From the NCBI RefSeq assembly GCF_004005935.1, contig NZ_SACQ01000001.1, forward strand, positions 465,485 through 529,484: 64,000 nucleotides of DNA, given 5' to 3'. Position numbers and translations under genes: made by a program. The notes under the pieces are model-generated. The model was given only the letters and a program-made list of their open reading frames with translations, did not search any database and had not been told where the DNA came from. Below are positions 57,113 to 64,000 of the stretch, one piece after another. This stretch comes from Neptunomonas marina (lineage in GTDB: Bacteria > Pseudomonadota > Gammaproteobacteria > Pseudomonadales > Balneatricaceae). Within the stretch, counting starts at the first letter, position 1; each line of letters starts with the position of its first letter.

Positions 57113-57895
57113 TCAGTCGATCAGCCCGCTACGCGGTGATGATGCCCGTCCATAGGTGGCTGCCGGCATACGACCAGCGAGGTAGCCAGCACGTCCCGCT
57201 TCCACAGCGAGTTTCATCGCTTCTGCCATCAAAACAGGTTGGTCTGCATGGGCAATCGCACTGTTCATAAGAACGCCATCACAGCCAAGCTCCATCGCGA
57301 CAGTGGCATCAGAAGGGGTGCCGACCCCTGCATCAACGATGATTGGAACCTTAGCGTTTTCAAGGATTAAGGCGATATTATGAGGGTTGCGGATGCCGAG
57401 TCCAGAGCCGATAGGCGCGCCGAGCGGCATAACGGCAACGCAGCCCATCTCCTCTAAACGCTTCGCGATCAAAGGGTCATCACTGGTATAAACCATCACT
57501 TGAAAGCCGTCTTTTATCAGCGTTTCTGCTGCGGCAAGAGTCTCTGTTACGTTGGGATAGAGGGTTTTATCGTCACCCAGCACCTCAAGTTTGACTAAGT
57601 CATGCCCGTCTAGCAACTCACGCGCGAGTCGACACGTACGCACCGCCTCGTCTGCGGTATAGCAGAACGCCGTGTTGGGCAGAATACAGTATCGCTCTGG
57701 GGAGATCACATCCAACAAGCTCGGCTCGTTTGGGTTCTGCCCAATATTGGTGCGGCGTAGCGCAACCGTGACAATTTCCGCACCGCTGGCTTCAATTGCT
57801 AAGCGCGTTTCGTCAAGGTCGCGGTATTTGCCCGTACCCACCATCAAGCGTGATTGGAAGTTATAAGTACCAACGTTTAGTCGATCACTAGACAT
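57113..57895 (-). CDS. thiG: Thiazole synthase ThiG
   Basis: ThiG makes the thiazole moiety of thiamine from deoxyxylulose 5-phosphate, dehydroglycine/iminoglycine and ThiS thiocarboxylate. The 260-residue TIM barrel has the Schiff-base lysine in [15 protein letters not shown] (about 97), the phosphate loop [14 protein letters not shown] (about 160) and [10 protein letters not shown] (about 183). It follows thiS by two bases. Other thi genes are not nearby. Confidence 0.96.
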   Translation of the reverse strand: MSSDRLNVGTYNFQSRLMVGTGKYRDLDETRLAIEASGAEIVTVALRRTNIGQNPNEPSLLDVISPERYCILPNTAFCYTADEAVRTCRLARELLDGHDLVKLEVLGDDKTLYPNVTETLAAAETLIKDGFQVMVYTSDDPLIAKRLEEMGCVAVMPLGAPIGSGLGIRNPHNIALILENAKVPIIVDAGVGTPSDATVAMELGCDGVLMNSAIAHADQPVLMAEAMKLAVEAGRAGYLAGRMPAATYGRASSPRSGLID

Positions 57896-57897
57896 GG

Positions 57898-58101
57898 TTA
57901 GCCCCCTCCGATGGCACGCACAATTTCAACGCGATCACCTTCACGGACGCGCGTTGTCGGGTGTTCGCTGCGGGGGATGATTTCGCTATTGATCTCCACG
58001 GCGACGCGCTTTTCGTGAAGGTTCAGTGTGCTGAGAAGCTCAGCCACATTGTTGGCTTGCTGAACCCTTACAGGTTCGCCATTTACGGTAAGACGGATCA
58101 T
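57898..58101 (-). CDS. thiS: Sulfur carrier protein ThiS
   Basis: This 67-residue ubiquitin-fold carrier starts [13 protein letters not shown] and ends in the exposed Gly-Gly tail (IVRAIGGG) that is adenylated and thiocarboxylated for thiazole synthesis. A very strong ribosome binding site (GAGGAGGT) lies ahead of the ATG. Operon with thiG. Confidence 0.95.
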   Translation of the reverse strand: MIRLTVNGEPVRVQQANNVAELLSTLNLHEKRVAVEINSEIIPRSEHPTTRVREGDRVEIVRAIGGG

Positions 58102-58395
58102 ATCACTGACCTCCTCATTTTTATTATTGCCGGAATAGGGCTAGCGTCATGGTCGATAAAAACGCGGATATGACGAAGATCCAGATGCTGGCGGGAAGTG
58201 AGTCCAGCGCTGGCATCATATTGCAAATAAAACTGGTTCTAACGGCTAAGTGGTGCGTCTCGTTAGCTTATTCGGTATCACAAGACCAGTATCGAGCGCC
58301 CCTTTATGGTGCAAAACCTCTGGTCTGTTGTAACGGATGCCGGGAAGACTCCAGCCTCTGTAAAAAAATAAATCTAAATCTCAGGGGAGTGCGAT
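58102..58395. promoter_or_regulatory. Divergent thiS / tpa control region with ACTGGT-type repeats
   Basis: This non-coding gap of 294 bases holds three copies of an ACTGGT(C/T)CT-like element: 58232-58240 (direct), 58283-58290 (inverted, AGACCAGT) and 58319-58326 (direct, TCTGGTCT). AGACCAG at 58283 and CTGGTCT at 58320 are a perfect 7-bp inverted repeat. MocR-type regulators such as TauR bind repeated elements in such gaps, so these are candidate sites for the regulator at 60017. No complete TPP riboswitch is visible upstream of thiS. Confidence 0.4.
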
Positions 58396-59778
58396 ATGAC
58401 TTATAACGCCCACGAATTTGACGCAAAAGAAGTAGTTGGAAACGATCGAGACCACGTTTGGCATCACATCACCCAGCACAAGCCATTTGAAAACGCAGAT
58501 CCGATGGTGATCGTGAAAGGCGAAGGTATGCGTGTTTGGGACGCAAAAGGCAATGAGTACCTAGATGCGGTATCAGGCGCAGTTTGGACGGTTAACGTAG
58601 GCTACGGCCGCACTGAAATTGCAGATGCAGTACGTGAGCAGTTGGTCACTATGAACTACTTTGCTCAAACAGCAGGCAACGTACCCGCAGCGCTGTTTGC
58701 TGAGAAACTGGTGAGCAAAATGCCGGGCATGAGCCGCGTTTACTACTCCAACTCGGGCTCAGAAGCGAACGAGAAAGCATTTAAAATTGTGCGCCAAATT
58801 GCGCAGAAAAAGTATGGCGGTAAGAAATATAAAGTTTTGTTCCGCGAGCGCGACTATCACGGTACAACGATCACAGCACTCAGTGCGACAGGGCAGTTTG
58901 AGCGTAAGAACCAATACGGCCCATTCACTCCAGGCTTTGTTGAAGTGCCACATTGCTGCGAATACCGCCCGCAGAGCGATGCAGATCTCGAAAACTATGG
59001 TGTTTGGGCTGCCGACCAAATTGAAAAAGTGATCCTAGCGGAAGGGCCAGAAACTGTTGGTGCGTTGTGCTTAGAGCCCATCACGGCGGGTGGCGGCGTG
59101 ATTGAACCACCTCGTGGTTACTGGGATCGCGTGCAAGAGATCTGCAAAAAGTACGACATCTTGCTACACATTGATGAAGTGGTGTGCGGTCTGGGACGTA
59201 CTGGTGAGTGGTTTGGCTACCAGCACTACGGCGTTAAGCCTGATATTGTCACGATGGCGAAGGGTGTTGCGTCGGGTTACGCTGCGATCTCTTGCACGGT
59301 TACAACCGAAGAGGTGTTCAGCGCTTTCAAAGAGGACGATGACGCGCGTATGGGTTATTTCCGCGATATTTCCACCTTTGGTGGCTGTACCGCAGGGCCT
59401 GCAGCGGCCTTGGTCAACATGGAGATCATCGAACGCGAGAATCTACTCGATAACGTTAAGATTCAAGGTGAGTACCTGCGCGGCCGCCTCAATCAGTTGC
59501 AAGAGAAGTACGATATTATCGGTGATGTGCGCGGCAAAGGCCTTTTCGCCGGCTTCGAGCTTGTTAAAGATCGTGAAACTAAAGAGCCTGTTGACGAGTC
59601 TCTACCTATGGCGATTGCGGCACATTGTATGCAGAATGGCGTGATTATTGGGCGCACAAACCGCTCTTTCGAAGAGTTTAATAACACCATTTGCTTAAGC
59701 CCAGCTTTGATCGCAACTCAAGCTGATATCGACCGCATTGTTGATGCGATTGATGCTGCGCTGGCTGAGCTGGCTTAA
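58396..59778 (+). CDS. tpa: Taurine:pyruvate aminotransferase
   Basis: This class III PLP aminotransferase of 460 residues closely resembles Bilophila-type Tpa. Shared segments include HVWHHITQHKPFE, LDAVSGAVWTVNVGYGR, SNSGSEANEKAFKIVRQI, RDYHGTTITALSATGQFERK, DEVVCGLGRTGEWFGYQH, the PLP lysine in DIVTMAKGVASGYA (about 288) and RSFEEFNNTICLSPALIAT. Tpa converts taurine and pyruvate to sulfoacetaldehyde and alanine. The adjacent MocR-type regulator supports the taurine assignment. RBS AGGGGAG precedes ATG 58396. Confidence 0.85.
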   Translation: MTYNAHEFDAKEVVGNDRDHVWHHITQHKPFENADPMVIVKGEGMRVWDAKGNEYLDAVSGAVWTVNVGYGRTEIADAVREQLVTMNYFAQTAGNVPAALFAEKLVSKMPGMSRVYYSNSGSEANEKAFKIVRQIAQKKYGGKKYKVLFRERDYHGTTITALSATGQFERKNQYGPFTPGFVEVPHCCEYRPQSDADLENYGVWAADQIEKVILAEGPETVGALCLEPITAGGGVIEPPRGYWDRVQEICKKYDILLHIDEVVCGLGRTGEWFGYQHYGVKPDIVTMAKGVASGYAAISCTVTTEEVFSAFKEDDDARMGYFRDISTFGGCTAGPAAALVNMEIIERENLLDNVKIQGEYLRGRLNQLQEKYDIIGDVRGKGLFAGFELVKDRETKEPVDESLPMAIAAHCMQNGVIIGRTNRSFEEFNNTICLSPALIATQADIDRIVDAIDAALAELA

Positions 59779-59805
59779 CACCCACTAGGCTTTCATCTGC
59801 CATAG

Positions 59806-59855
59806 AAAAAAAGCCCGTCCACATTTGCCAACTTGGTGATGTTGGCGGGCTTTTT
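59806..59855 (+). terminator. Terminator after tpa
   Basis: AAAGCCCGTCCACAT and ATGTTGGCGGGCTTT form a long imperfect stem with an intervening loop, followed by TTTTT. Confidence 0.75.
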
Positions 59856-59917
59856 GCATTTGCTGCTACATTGTATCCTGAGCGCCAAACAGAAGAGCAG
59901 TGCGACAAGGAAGACAA

Positions 59918-60001
59918 ATGGATGATGTTGAGCGATATGGCTCACAAGAAGGGAATCATCTATTTAAGATCTTGGTGACAAGGTCTGACACAGAACAATA
60001 A
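59918..60001 (+). CDS. Possible 27-residue leader ORF before the TauR-like gene
   Basis: ATG 59918 opens a 27-codon frame (MDDVERYGSQEG…RSDTEQ) ending in TAA at 59999-60001, 15 bases before the regulator start. An AAGGAAG sequence lies at ideal distance upstream. It has no recognisable similarity. It could be a regulatory leader peptide or chance; only the good RBS and position support it. Confidence 0.3.
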   Translation: MDDVERYGSQEGNHLFKILVTRSDTEQ

Positions 60002-60016
60002 TGATAAGGCAGAGAT

Positions 60017-61486
60017 ATGTTTCAACTTTTCCATCTGACGCCAGGCAAGGGCGGCAGTCTTCAGCAGCAGCTTCGTGAACAGATCGCAACGGCTATTCTC
60101 AATGGCAACATCCCGCTGGATACGCCGTTACCCTCAAGCCGTAAGCTATCTCAGCAGCTCCATGTTGCGCGAAACACCGTTGTGCTGGCGTATGAACACC
60201 TATTGGACGACGGCTATCTCATCGCGCGTGAGCGCAGCGGCTACTATGTGAACCCTGATATTTTAAACGGCCAGGTACGTGTGGCCAGCGCCCCACTTGC
60301 CGAGCATGAGAGCGTTAACCTGCCAGATTGGCAACAGCGTTTTAAGCTCAACCCAACTCAGCAACCGAATATTGTTAAACCGCGCGATTGGCAGAACTAC
60401 CAGTATCCCTTTATCTACGGACAGTTTGACCCGTCACTATTCCCCACCGTGAACTGGCGAGAGTGTTGCCGTGATGCGGTCAGTGGTGCGGCGATTAGCG
60501 ATTGGGCGGCTGACCGTTTCGATAACGACGATCCGCTGTTGGTGGAGCAGATCAGTACCCGCCTGTTGCCAAGACGGGGCGTGTGGGCATCACCAGACCA
60601 AATTTTGGTCACTGTTGGTGCACAGCAGGCGCTCTATATATTGGCGCAACTGCTCATGGACCGAAACAGTACCATCGGGCTTGAAGATCCGGGTTATGTT
60701 GATGTTCGCAATATCGTCGGCTTGAACCCCGTTAACATCAAAGGCATCCCTGTTGATGAGCAGGGCATGGTGGTGGATGAGCGTTTAGATGAGTGTGATC
60801 TTGTCTACACGACGCCAAGCCATCAGTGCCCGACGACCGTCACCATGCCAATCGAGCGGCGCTACGAGTTATTGAAAAAGGCTGATGAGCAAGATCTATT
60901 GATCATTGAGGATGACTACGAGAGTGAAACCAGCTTTGACTCGAATCCCGTGCCAGCGTTGAAGAGTTTAGACCGCTCGGGGCGCGTGATCTATGTGGGC
61001 AGTTTATCAAAAACGCTCGCGCCGGGTTTGCGGATGGGCTATATCGTGGGTCCGCCGGAGTTTATTCGCGAAGCGCGCGCCTTGCGGCGCTTGATGGTGC
61101 GTCACCCTGCGGCCAATAACCAGCGTTCGGTGGCGTTGTTTTTAGAGCGTGGTTATCACGACTCGTTAATCATGAATATCACCCGCAACTACCAAACAAG
61201 ATGGCGTGCTATGCATGAAGCGCTCTCGGTTCATCTGCCGCGTTCCCATACCCAGCCAACCTTTGGTGGGTCTTGTTACTGGGTAAAAGGGCCAGAAGGC
61301 CTTGATGCTGAAGCGCTGCGTGCTCGGGCGCAGGAGGAGAGTATCTTGATTGAGGCAGGAGCGATCCACTTTCTGACGGATAATCCGCCTAAAAACTATT
61401 TCCGCCTTGGCTACTCCTCCATCGCTACTGATCGAATCGAGCCCGGCATTCGTAAACTTTCTGAATTGATCGATGAGCTTTTATAA
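60017..61486 (+). CDS. tauR: MocR-family regulator (GntR HTH + aminotransferase fold), TauR-like
   Basis: This 489-residue MocR/GabR-type protein has an N-terminal GntR winged helix (LREQIATAILNGNIPLDTPL and PSSRKLSQQLHVARNTVVLA, about 20-60) fused to a fold-type I aminotransferase domain. The PLP lysine is in YVGSLSKTLAPGLRMGYI (about 335) and the PLP-binding Asp/Tyr are in EDDYESETSF and YTTPSHQCPTTVTMP. TauR activates taurine genes in alphaproteobacteria when taurine and PLP are sensed. It follows tpa on the same strand. Start ATG 60017. Confidence 0.85.
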   Translation: MFQLFHLTPGKGGSLQQQLREQIATAILNGNIPLDTPLPSSRKLSQQLHVARNTVVLAYEHLLDDGYLIARERSGYYVNPDILNGQVRVASAPLAEHESVNLPDWQQRFKLNPTQQPNIVKPRDWQNYQYPFIYGQFDPSLFPTVNWRECCRDAVSGAAISDWAADRFDNDDPLLVEQISTRLLPRRGVWASPDQILVTVGAQQALYILAQLLMDRNSTIGLEDPGYVDVRNIVGLNPVNIKGIPVDEQGMVVDERLDECDLVYTTPSHQCPTTVTMPIERRYELLKKADEQDLLIIEDDYESETSFDSNPVPALKSLDRSGRVIYVGSLSKTLAPGLRMGYIVGPPEFIREARALRRLMVRHPAANNQRSVALFLERGYHDSLIMNITRNYQTRWRAMHEALSVHLPRSHTQPTFGGSCYWVKGPEGLDAEALRARAQEESILIEAGAIHFLTDNPPKNYFRLGYSSIATDRIEPGIRKLSELIDELL

Positions 61487-61523
61487 TTAAGCGCATCAAA
61501 TAAAAAGCAGAAGGTTAGCGACA

Positions 61524-62306
61524 TTGGCAAGAATCACTGCCTATATCCTTGGCGGCGCAGCAGGTGCTTATCTGCTCGCCGCGCTGGGACTTTTTATTAT
61601 CCAACGCGATATTCTCTACCATCCCACACCCGTGCTAGCGCATGATTATCCTGTCGAGGTTGTTGCTAGCGGTGGTGAGCAGGTCAGGATCATTGTGCTC
61701 AACGAAGGGCAGGAGCAGGCGCTGATCTACTTTGGCGGAAATGGCGAGTCGGCACTGCGTAGCGCCCAATGGATGGAAGGTATGCTGCCGCAGCATACGG
61801 TGTACCTGATGAACTATCCGGGCTTTGGCGGTAGTGAAGGCGAACCGACCGAAGCGGCTCTGTTTGCTGCAGCCGATGTGCTTTTTGAGCAGGTTGTGAA
61901 GCGCCATAGCCGTATATCGATCGCAGGCCGCAGCCTCGGTACCGGCGTTTCTGCTTATTTGGCATCAAAACATGACCAGATCGATCGCCTTGTTCTTATC
62001 ACCCCTTATGACAGTATTGAACAGCTTGCTGCCGCTCGGTATCCAATGTTTCCGGTTCATTGGCTGCTGCTCGACCGTTTTGACTCGGCAAAACGTGCGC
62101 CCAAAATCACCGCACCGACGCTATTGGTGGCTGCATCGGATGATCGAGTGGTCCCCTTTGGAAGTACCAAGCGGCTGCTGCAAGCGTTCAGCCCAGGTCT
62201 TGCATCGCTGGTGGTTATCCCAAATACGAATCACGTCAATATCTCTGATACGGATGCCTATCGGGAAAATCTGCGCCACTTTATAGGGTCTACACCCAAT
62301 GGATAG
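61524..62306 (+). CDS. Alpha/beta hydrolase, membrane-anchored
   Basis: This 260-residue hydrolase of the BEM46/YfhR-like type has an N-terminal hydrophobic segment (about 5-25), HG-like oxyanion part YFGGNGESALRS, and the nucleophile elbow GRSLGTG (Ser about 139). The Asp is in AASDDRVVPFGST and the His in NTNHVNIS. Substrate is unknown. It starts with TTG 61524 behind AGAAGG and lies between the TauR-like regulator and an aldehyde dehydrogenase; involvement in taurine metabolism is not evident. Confidence 0.8.
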   Translation: MARITAYILGGAAGAYLLAALGLFIIQRDILYHPTPVLAHDYPVEVVASGGEQVRIIVLNEGQEQALIYFGGNGESALRSAQWMEGMLPQHTVYLMNYPGFGGSEGEPTEAALFAAADVLFEQVVKRHSRISIAGRSLGTGVSAYLASKHDQIDRLVLITPYDSIEQLAAARYPMFPVHWLLLDRFDSAKRAPKITAPTLLVAASDDRVVPFGSTKRLLQAFSPGLASLVVIPNTNHVNISDTDAYRENLRHFIGSTPNG

Positions 62307-62409
62307 TGCGCTGCTATATAAGTAAAAACCCTTGTTTTTGTTGCATGGTGGTCTACCAAATGGTAAATCTAGCCTCCTCGTTTATTCGGCTTCAAAAAGG
62401 ACAGAGCAC

Positions 62410-63843
62410 ATGCATGATTTACAAAAGTTCTATATTAACGGCCAATGGGTCGAGCCATCTGGTTCTGAGGTGCTCGAGGTACTGAATCCATCGAATGAAG
62501 CACCCATCGCAACCATTCGCTTAGGTGACAACGATGATGTAGAGGCTGCGGTATCCGCGGCGACAGCAGCGTTTCCAAGCTTTAGTAAAACCAGCAAAGC
62601 GGAGCGTATTGCGCTGCTTGAGCGCATTATCGAAGGCTATTCCGCACGTATGGAAGAGCTTGCGCAAGCGATCTCGGAAGAGATGGGAGCACCGATCAGC
62701 TTTGCTCGAAAAATGCAGGTGCCGGCGGGTCTTGGCCATATCAAAGTGGCGTTGAAGCTCCTGAAAGAGGAAGAGTTCACGCAGGTGATGGGTACCACAA
62801 CGGTCACCAAAGAGCCGATCGGTGTGTGCGCTCTGATTACACCGTGGAACTGGCCGCTCAACCAGATTACGTGCAAGGTCGCGCCTGCATTGGCGGTGGG
62901 CTGCACAATGATTCTAAAACCGAGTGAGGTGGCGCCACGCTCGGCACATATCTTCACTGAGATTCTCCATGATGCTGGCGTACCCGCTGGCGTGTTCAAT
63001 TTAGTGGATGGTAATGGCGCTGGTGTGGGGTCTTCGCTAAGTGCGCATCCTCGTATCGATATGATTTCATTCACCGGCTCCACTGAGGCGGGCAAGCTGG
63101 TGTCGCAGGCGGCAGCCGTTAACCTTAAAAAAGTATCGTTGGAGCTGGGTGGCAAGTCGGCGAATATCGTATTGGATGATGTCGACTTTGAGAAAGTCAT
63201 TAGCCGCAGCATCAAAGGTGTGATGAGTAACTCCGGGCAATCTTGTAACGCTCAGAGCCGATTGCTTGTGCCAGCCAGTAAGCTAGAAGAGTCTGTTGCC
63301 ATTGCGAAACGCACGGCAGAATCGATTGTGGCAGGCGACCCGCTGGCCGACGACACGGTGATTGGCCCAGTGGTATCAAAGCCACAATGGGACAAAATCC
63401 AAGGCATTATCCAAGGCGCACTAGATGAAGGCGCACAGCTCGTTGCCGGTGGTTTAGGGTTGCCTGACAATGTAGAGAAAGGCTACTTCGTCAAACCAAC
63501 AGTATTCAGCCATGTTAATACGCATATGCGGATAGCGCAGGAGGAGATCTTCGGGCCAGTTTGTACCATTATCCCTTACGAAACCGAAGAGGAGGCGATT
63601 ACGATCGCCAATGATAGCTGCTTTGGTTTATCAGGAGGTGTCTACTCCGCCGATCTTGAACGAGCGAAAGCCGTTGCTAGCCAAATGCGCACAGGTATGG
63701 TGCATCTCAATGGGGCGCCTGCGGATCCAAAAGCACCGTTTGGTGGTTTTAAAGAATCGGGAGCCGGCCGCGAGTGGGGCATTTACGGTATGGAAGAGTT
63801 CCTTGAGCCGAAATCGATGTTTGGTAGCATCCCGCGCGACTAA
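62410..63843 (+). CDS. NAD-dependent aldehyde dehydrogenase (possibly sulfoacetaldehyde dehydrogenase)
   Basis: This 477-residue aldehyde dehydrogenase from ATG 62410 (MHDLQKFYINGQWVEPSG) has the motifs ITPWNWPLNQITCKVAPALA, FTGSTEAGKLVSQAA, the catalytic Glu in LELGGKSANIVLDD (about 247) and Cys in MSNSGQSCNAQSRLL (about 281). The general sequence fits broad-substrate betaine-aldehyde/other ALDHs. Its location after tpa and tauR raises the possibility of SafD, the enzyme that oxidises sulfoacetaldehyde to sulfoacetate in Neptuniibacter; the sequence alone does not settle this. The 157 bases after it show nothing I can annotate. Confidence 0.8.
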   Translation: MHDLQKFYINGQWVEPSGSEVLEVLNPSNEAPIATIRLGDNDDVEAAVSAATAAFPSFSKTSKAERIALLERIIEGYSARMEELAQAISEEMGAPISFARKMQVPAGLGHIKVALKLLKEEEFTQVMGTTTVTKEPIGVCALITPWNWPLNQITCKVAPALAVGCTMILKPSEVAPRSAHIFTEILHDAGVPAGVFNLVDGNGAGVGSSLSAHPRIDMISFTGSTEAGKLVSQAAAVNLKKVSLELGGKSANIVLDDVDFEKVISRSIKGVMSNSGQSCNAQSRLLVPASKLEESVAIAKRTAESIVAGDPLADDTVIGPVVSKPQWDKIQGIIQGALDEGAQLVAGGLGLPDNVEKGYFVKPTVFSHVNTHMRIAQEEIFGPVCTIIPYETEEEAITIANDSCFGLSGGVYSADLERAKAVASQMRTGMVHLNGAPADPKAPFGGFKESGAGREWGIYGMEEFLEPKSMFGSIPRD

Positions 63844-64000
63844 ACGGATCTCAACCGGTTAGCTGAAGTAGTGGGCTGGTTTTTGGTATCAACACAAAGA
63901 TACAGATCTAGTACTGGGAGGGCTTGAAGCCTCTCCCTGAGGATGTTTCGTCTAGTTTAAAGCCGCTCTCGGTGTGGCTGCCCCGAAGCTGGCTTTTACT

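Noticed and set aside
58102-58250. Possible TPP riboswitch upstream of thiS on the minus strand
   Set aside because: A GATGCCAGCG stretch resembles part of the element, but the CUGAGA motif and the paired CUGAUCUGG segment are missing.
58326-58334. TGTTGTAAC, a 9-base match to the core of the enteric Ter consensus
   Set aside because: The flanks do not match (GGA instead of TAA) and a 9-mer match is expected about 0.5 times by chance.

Overview
The window is a chromosomal segment of a marine gammaproteobacterium. The full Na+-translocating NADH:quinone reductase operon (nqrABCDEF-apbE-nqrM), the NhaB Na+/H+ antiporter, a taurine:pyruvate aminotransferase, carnitine-type catabolism, and conserved blocks such as psrA/nagZ and lolCD-DUF2062-comEC-exbBD-lpxK-ycaR-kdsB point to the Oceanospirillales/Oceanospirillaceae (Neptuniibacter, Marinobacterium or Amphritea-like). 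This placement is inferred from gene content and protein resemblance, not from a database search. GC looks moderate, genes are tightly packed, and I see no rRNA, tRNA, insertion sequence, prophage or CRISPR array.

Layout. 1-3.9 kb: the end of a Wadjet/Mks-type SMC operon (partial JetB/MksE, complete JetC/MksB), closed by a terminator with no jetD after it. 3.9-4.9 kb: an AT-richer, apparently decayed gene. 4.9-7.7 kb: two unknown proteins, then DUF3422 and BolA. 7.7-11.1 kb: a CysL/YeiE-type LysR regulator divergent from a YeiH-type exporter, then aroA. 11.4-16.6 kb: an Aer-like chemoreceptor, DUF465, an ABC exporter, a SlyB-like lipoprotein and an AIM24 protein. 16.6-24 kb: nhaB, nudC, an SCP2 protein, sohB, then a PsrA-like regulator, a cytoplasmic YkuD enzyme and nagZ, and an MscS channel. 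24-29.7 kb: csiV-like, mfd, gap. 30-39 kb: nqr operon, apbE, nqrM, sthA and a small membrane protein. 39-47.9 kb: tus, Lol permease/ATPase, DUF2062, comEC, exbBD, lpxK, ycaR, kdsB.

47.9-56.7 kb is an accessory catabolic island that I read as complete L-carnitine degradation: BCCT uptake, Rieske oxygenase CntA with reductase CntB (trimethylamine plus malic semialdehyde), a semialdehyde dehydrogenase (D-malate), and a D-malate/tartrate dehydrogenase (pyruvate). Two regulators sit inside it, one LysR-type and one unusual XRE-PAS protein. A 17-bp palindrome, GTAAAC-N5-GTTTAC, recurs in both divergent control regions of the island and is the best candidate for a new regulatory circuit here.

57-64 kb: a small ABM-fold protein, thiS-thiG, then a taurine block with taurine:pyruvate aminotransferase, a TauR/MocR-type regulator preceded by a possible 27-codon leader ORF, an alpha/beta hydrolase and an aldehyde dehydrogenase. 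No xsc is present in the window, so the fate of sulfoacetaldehyde is open; oxidation to sulfoacetate is one possibility.
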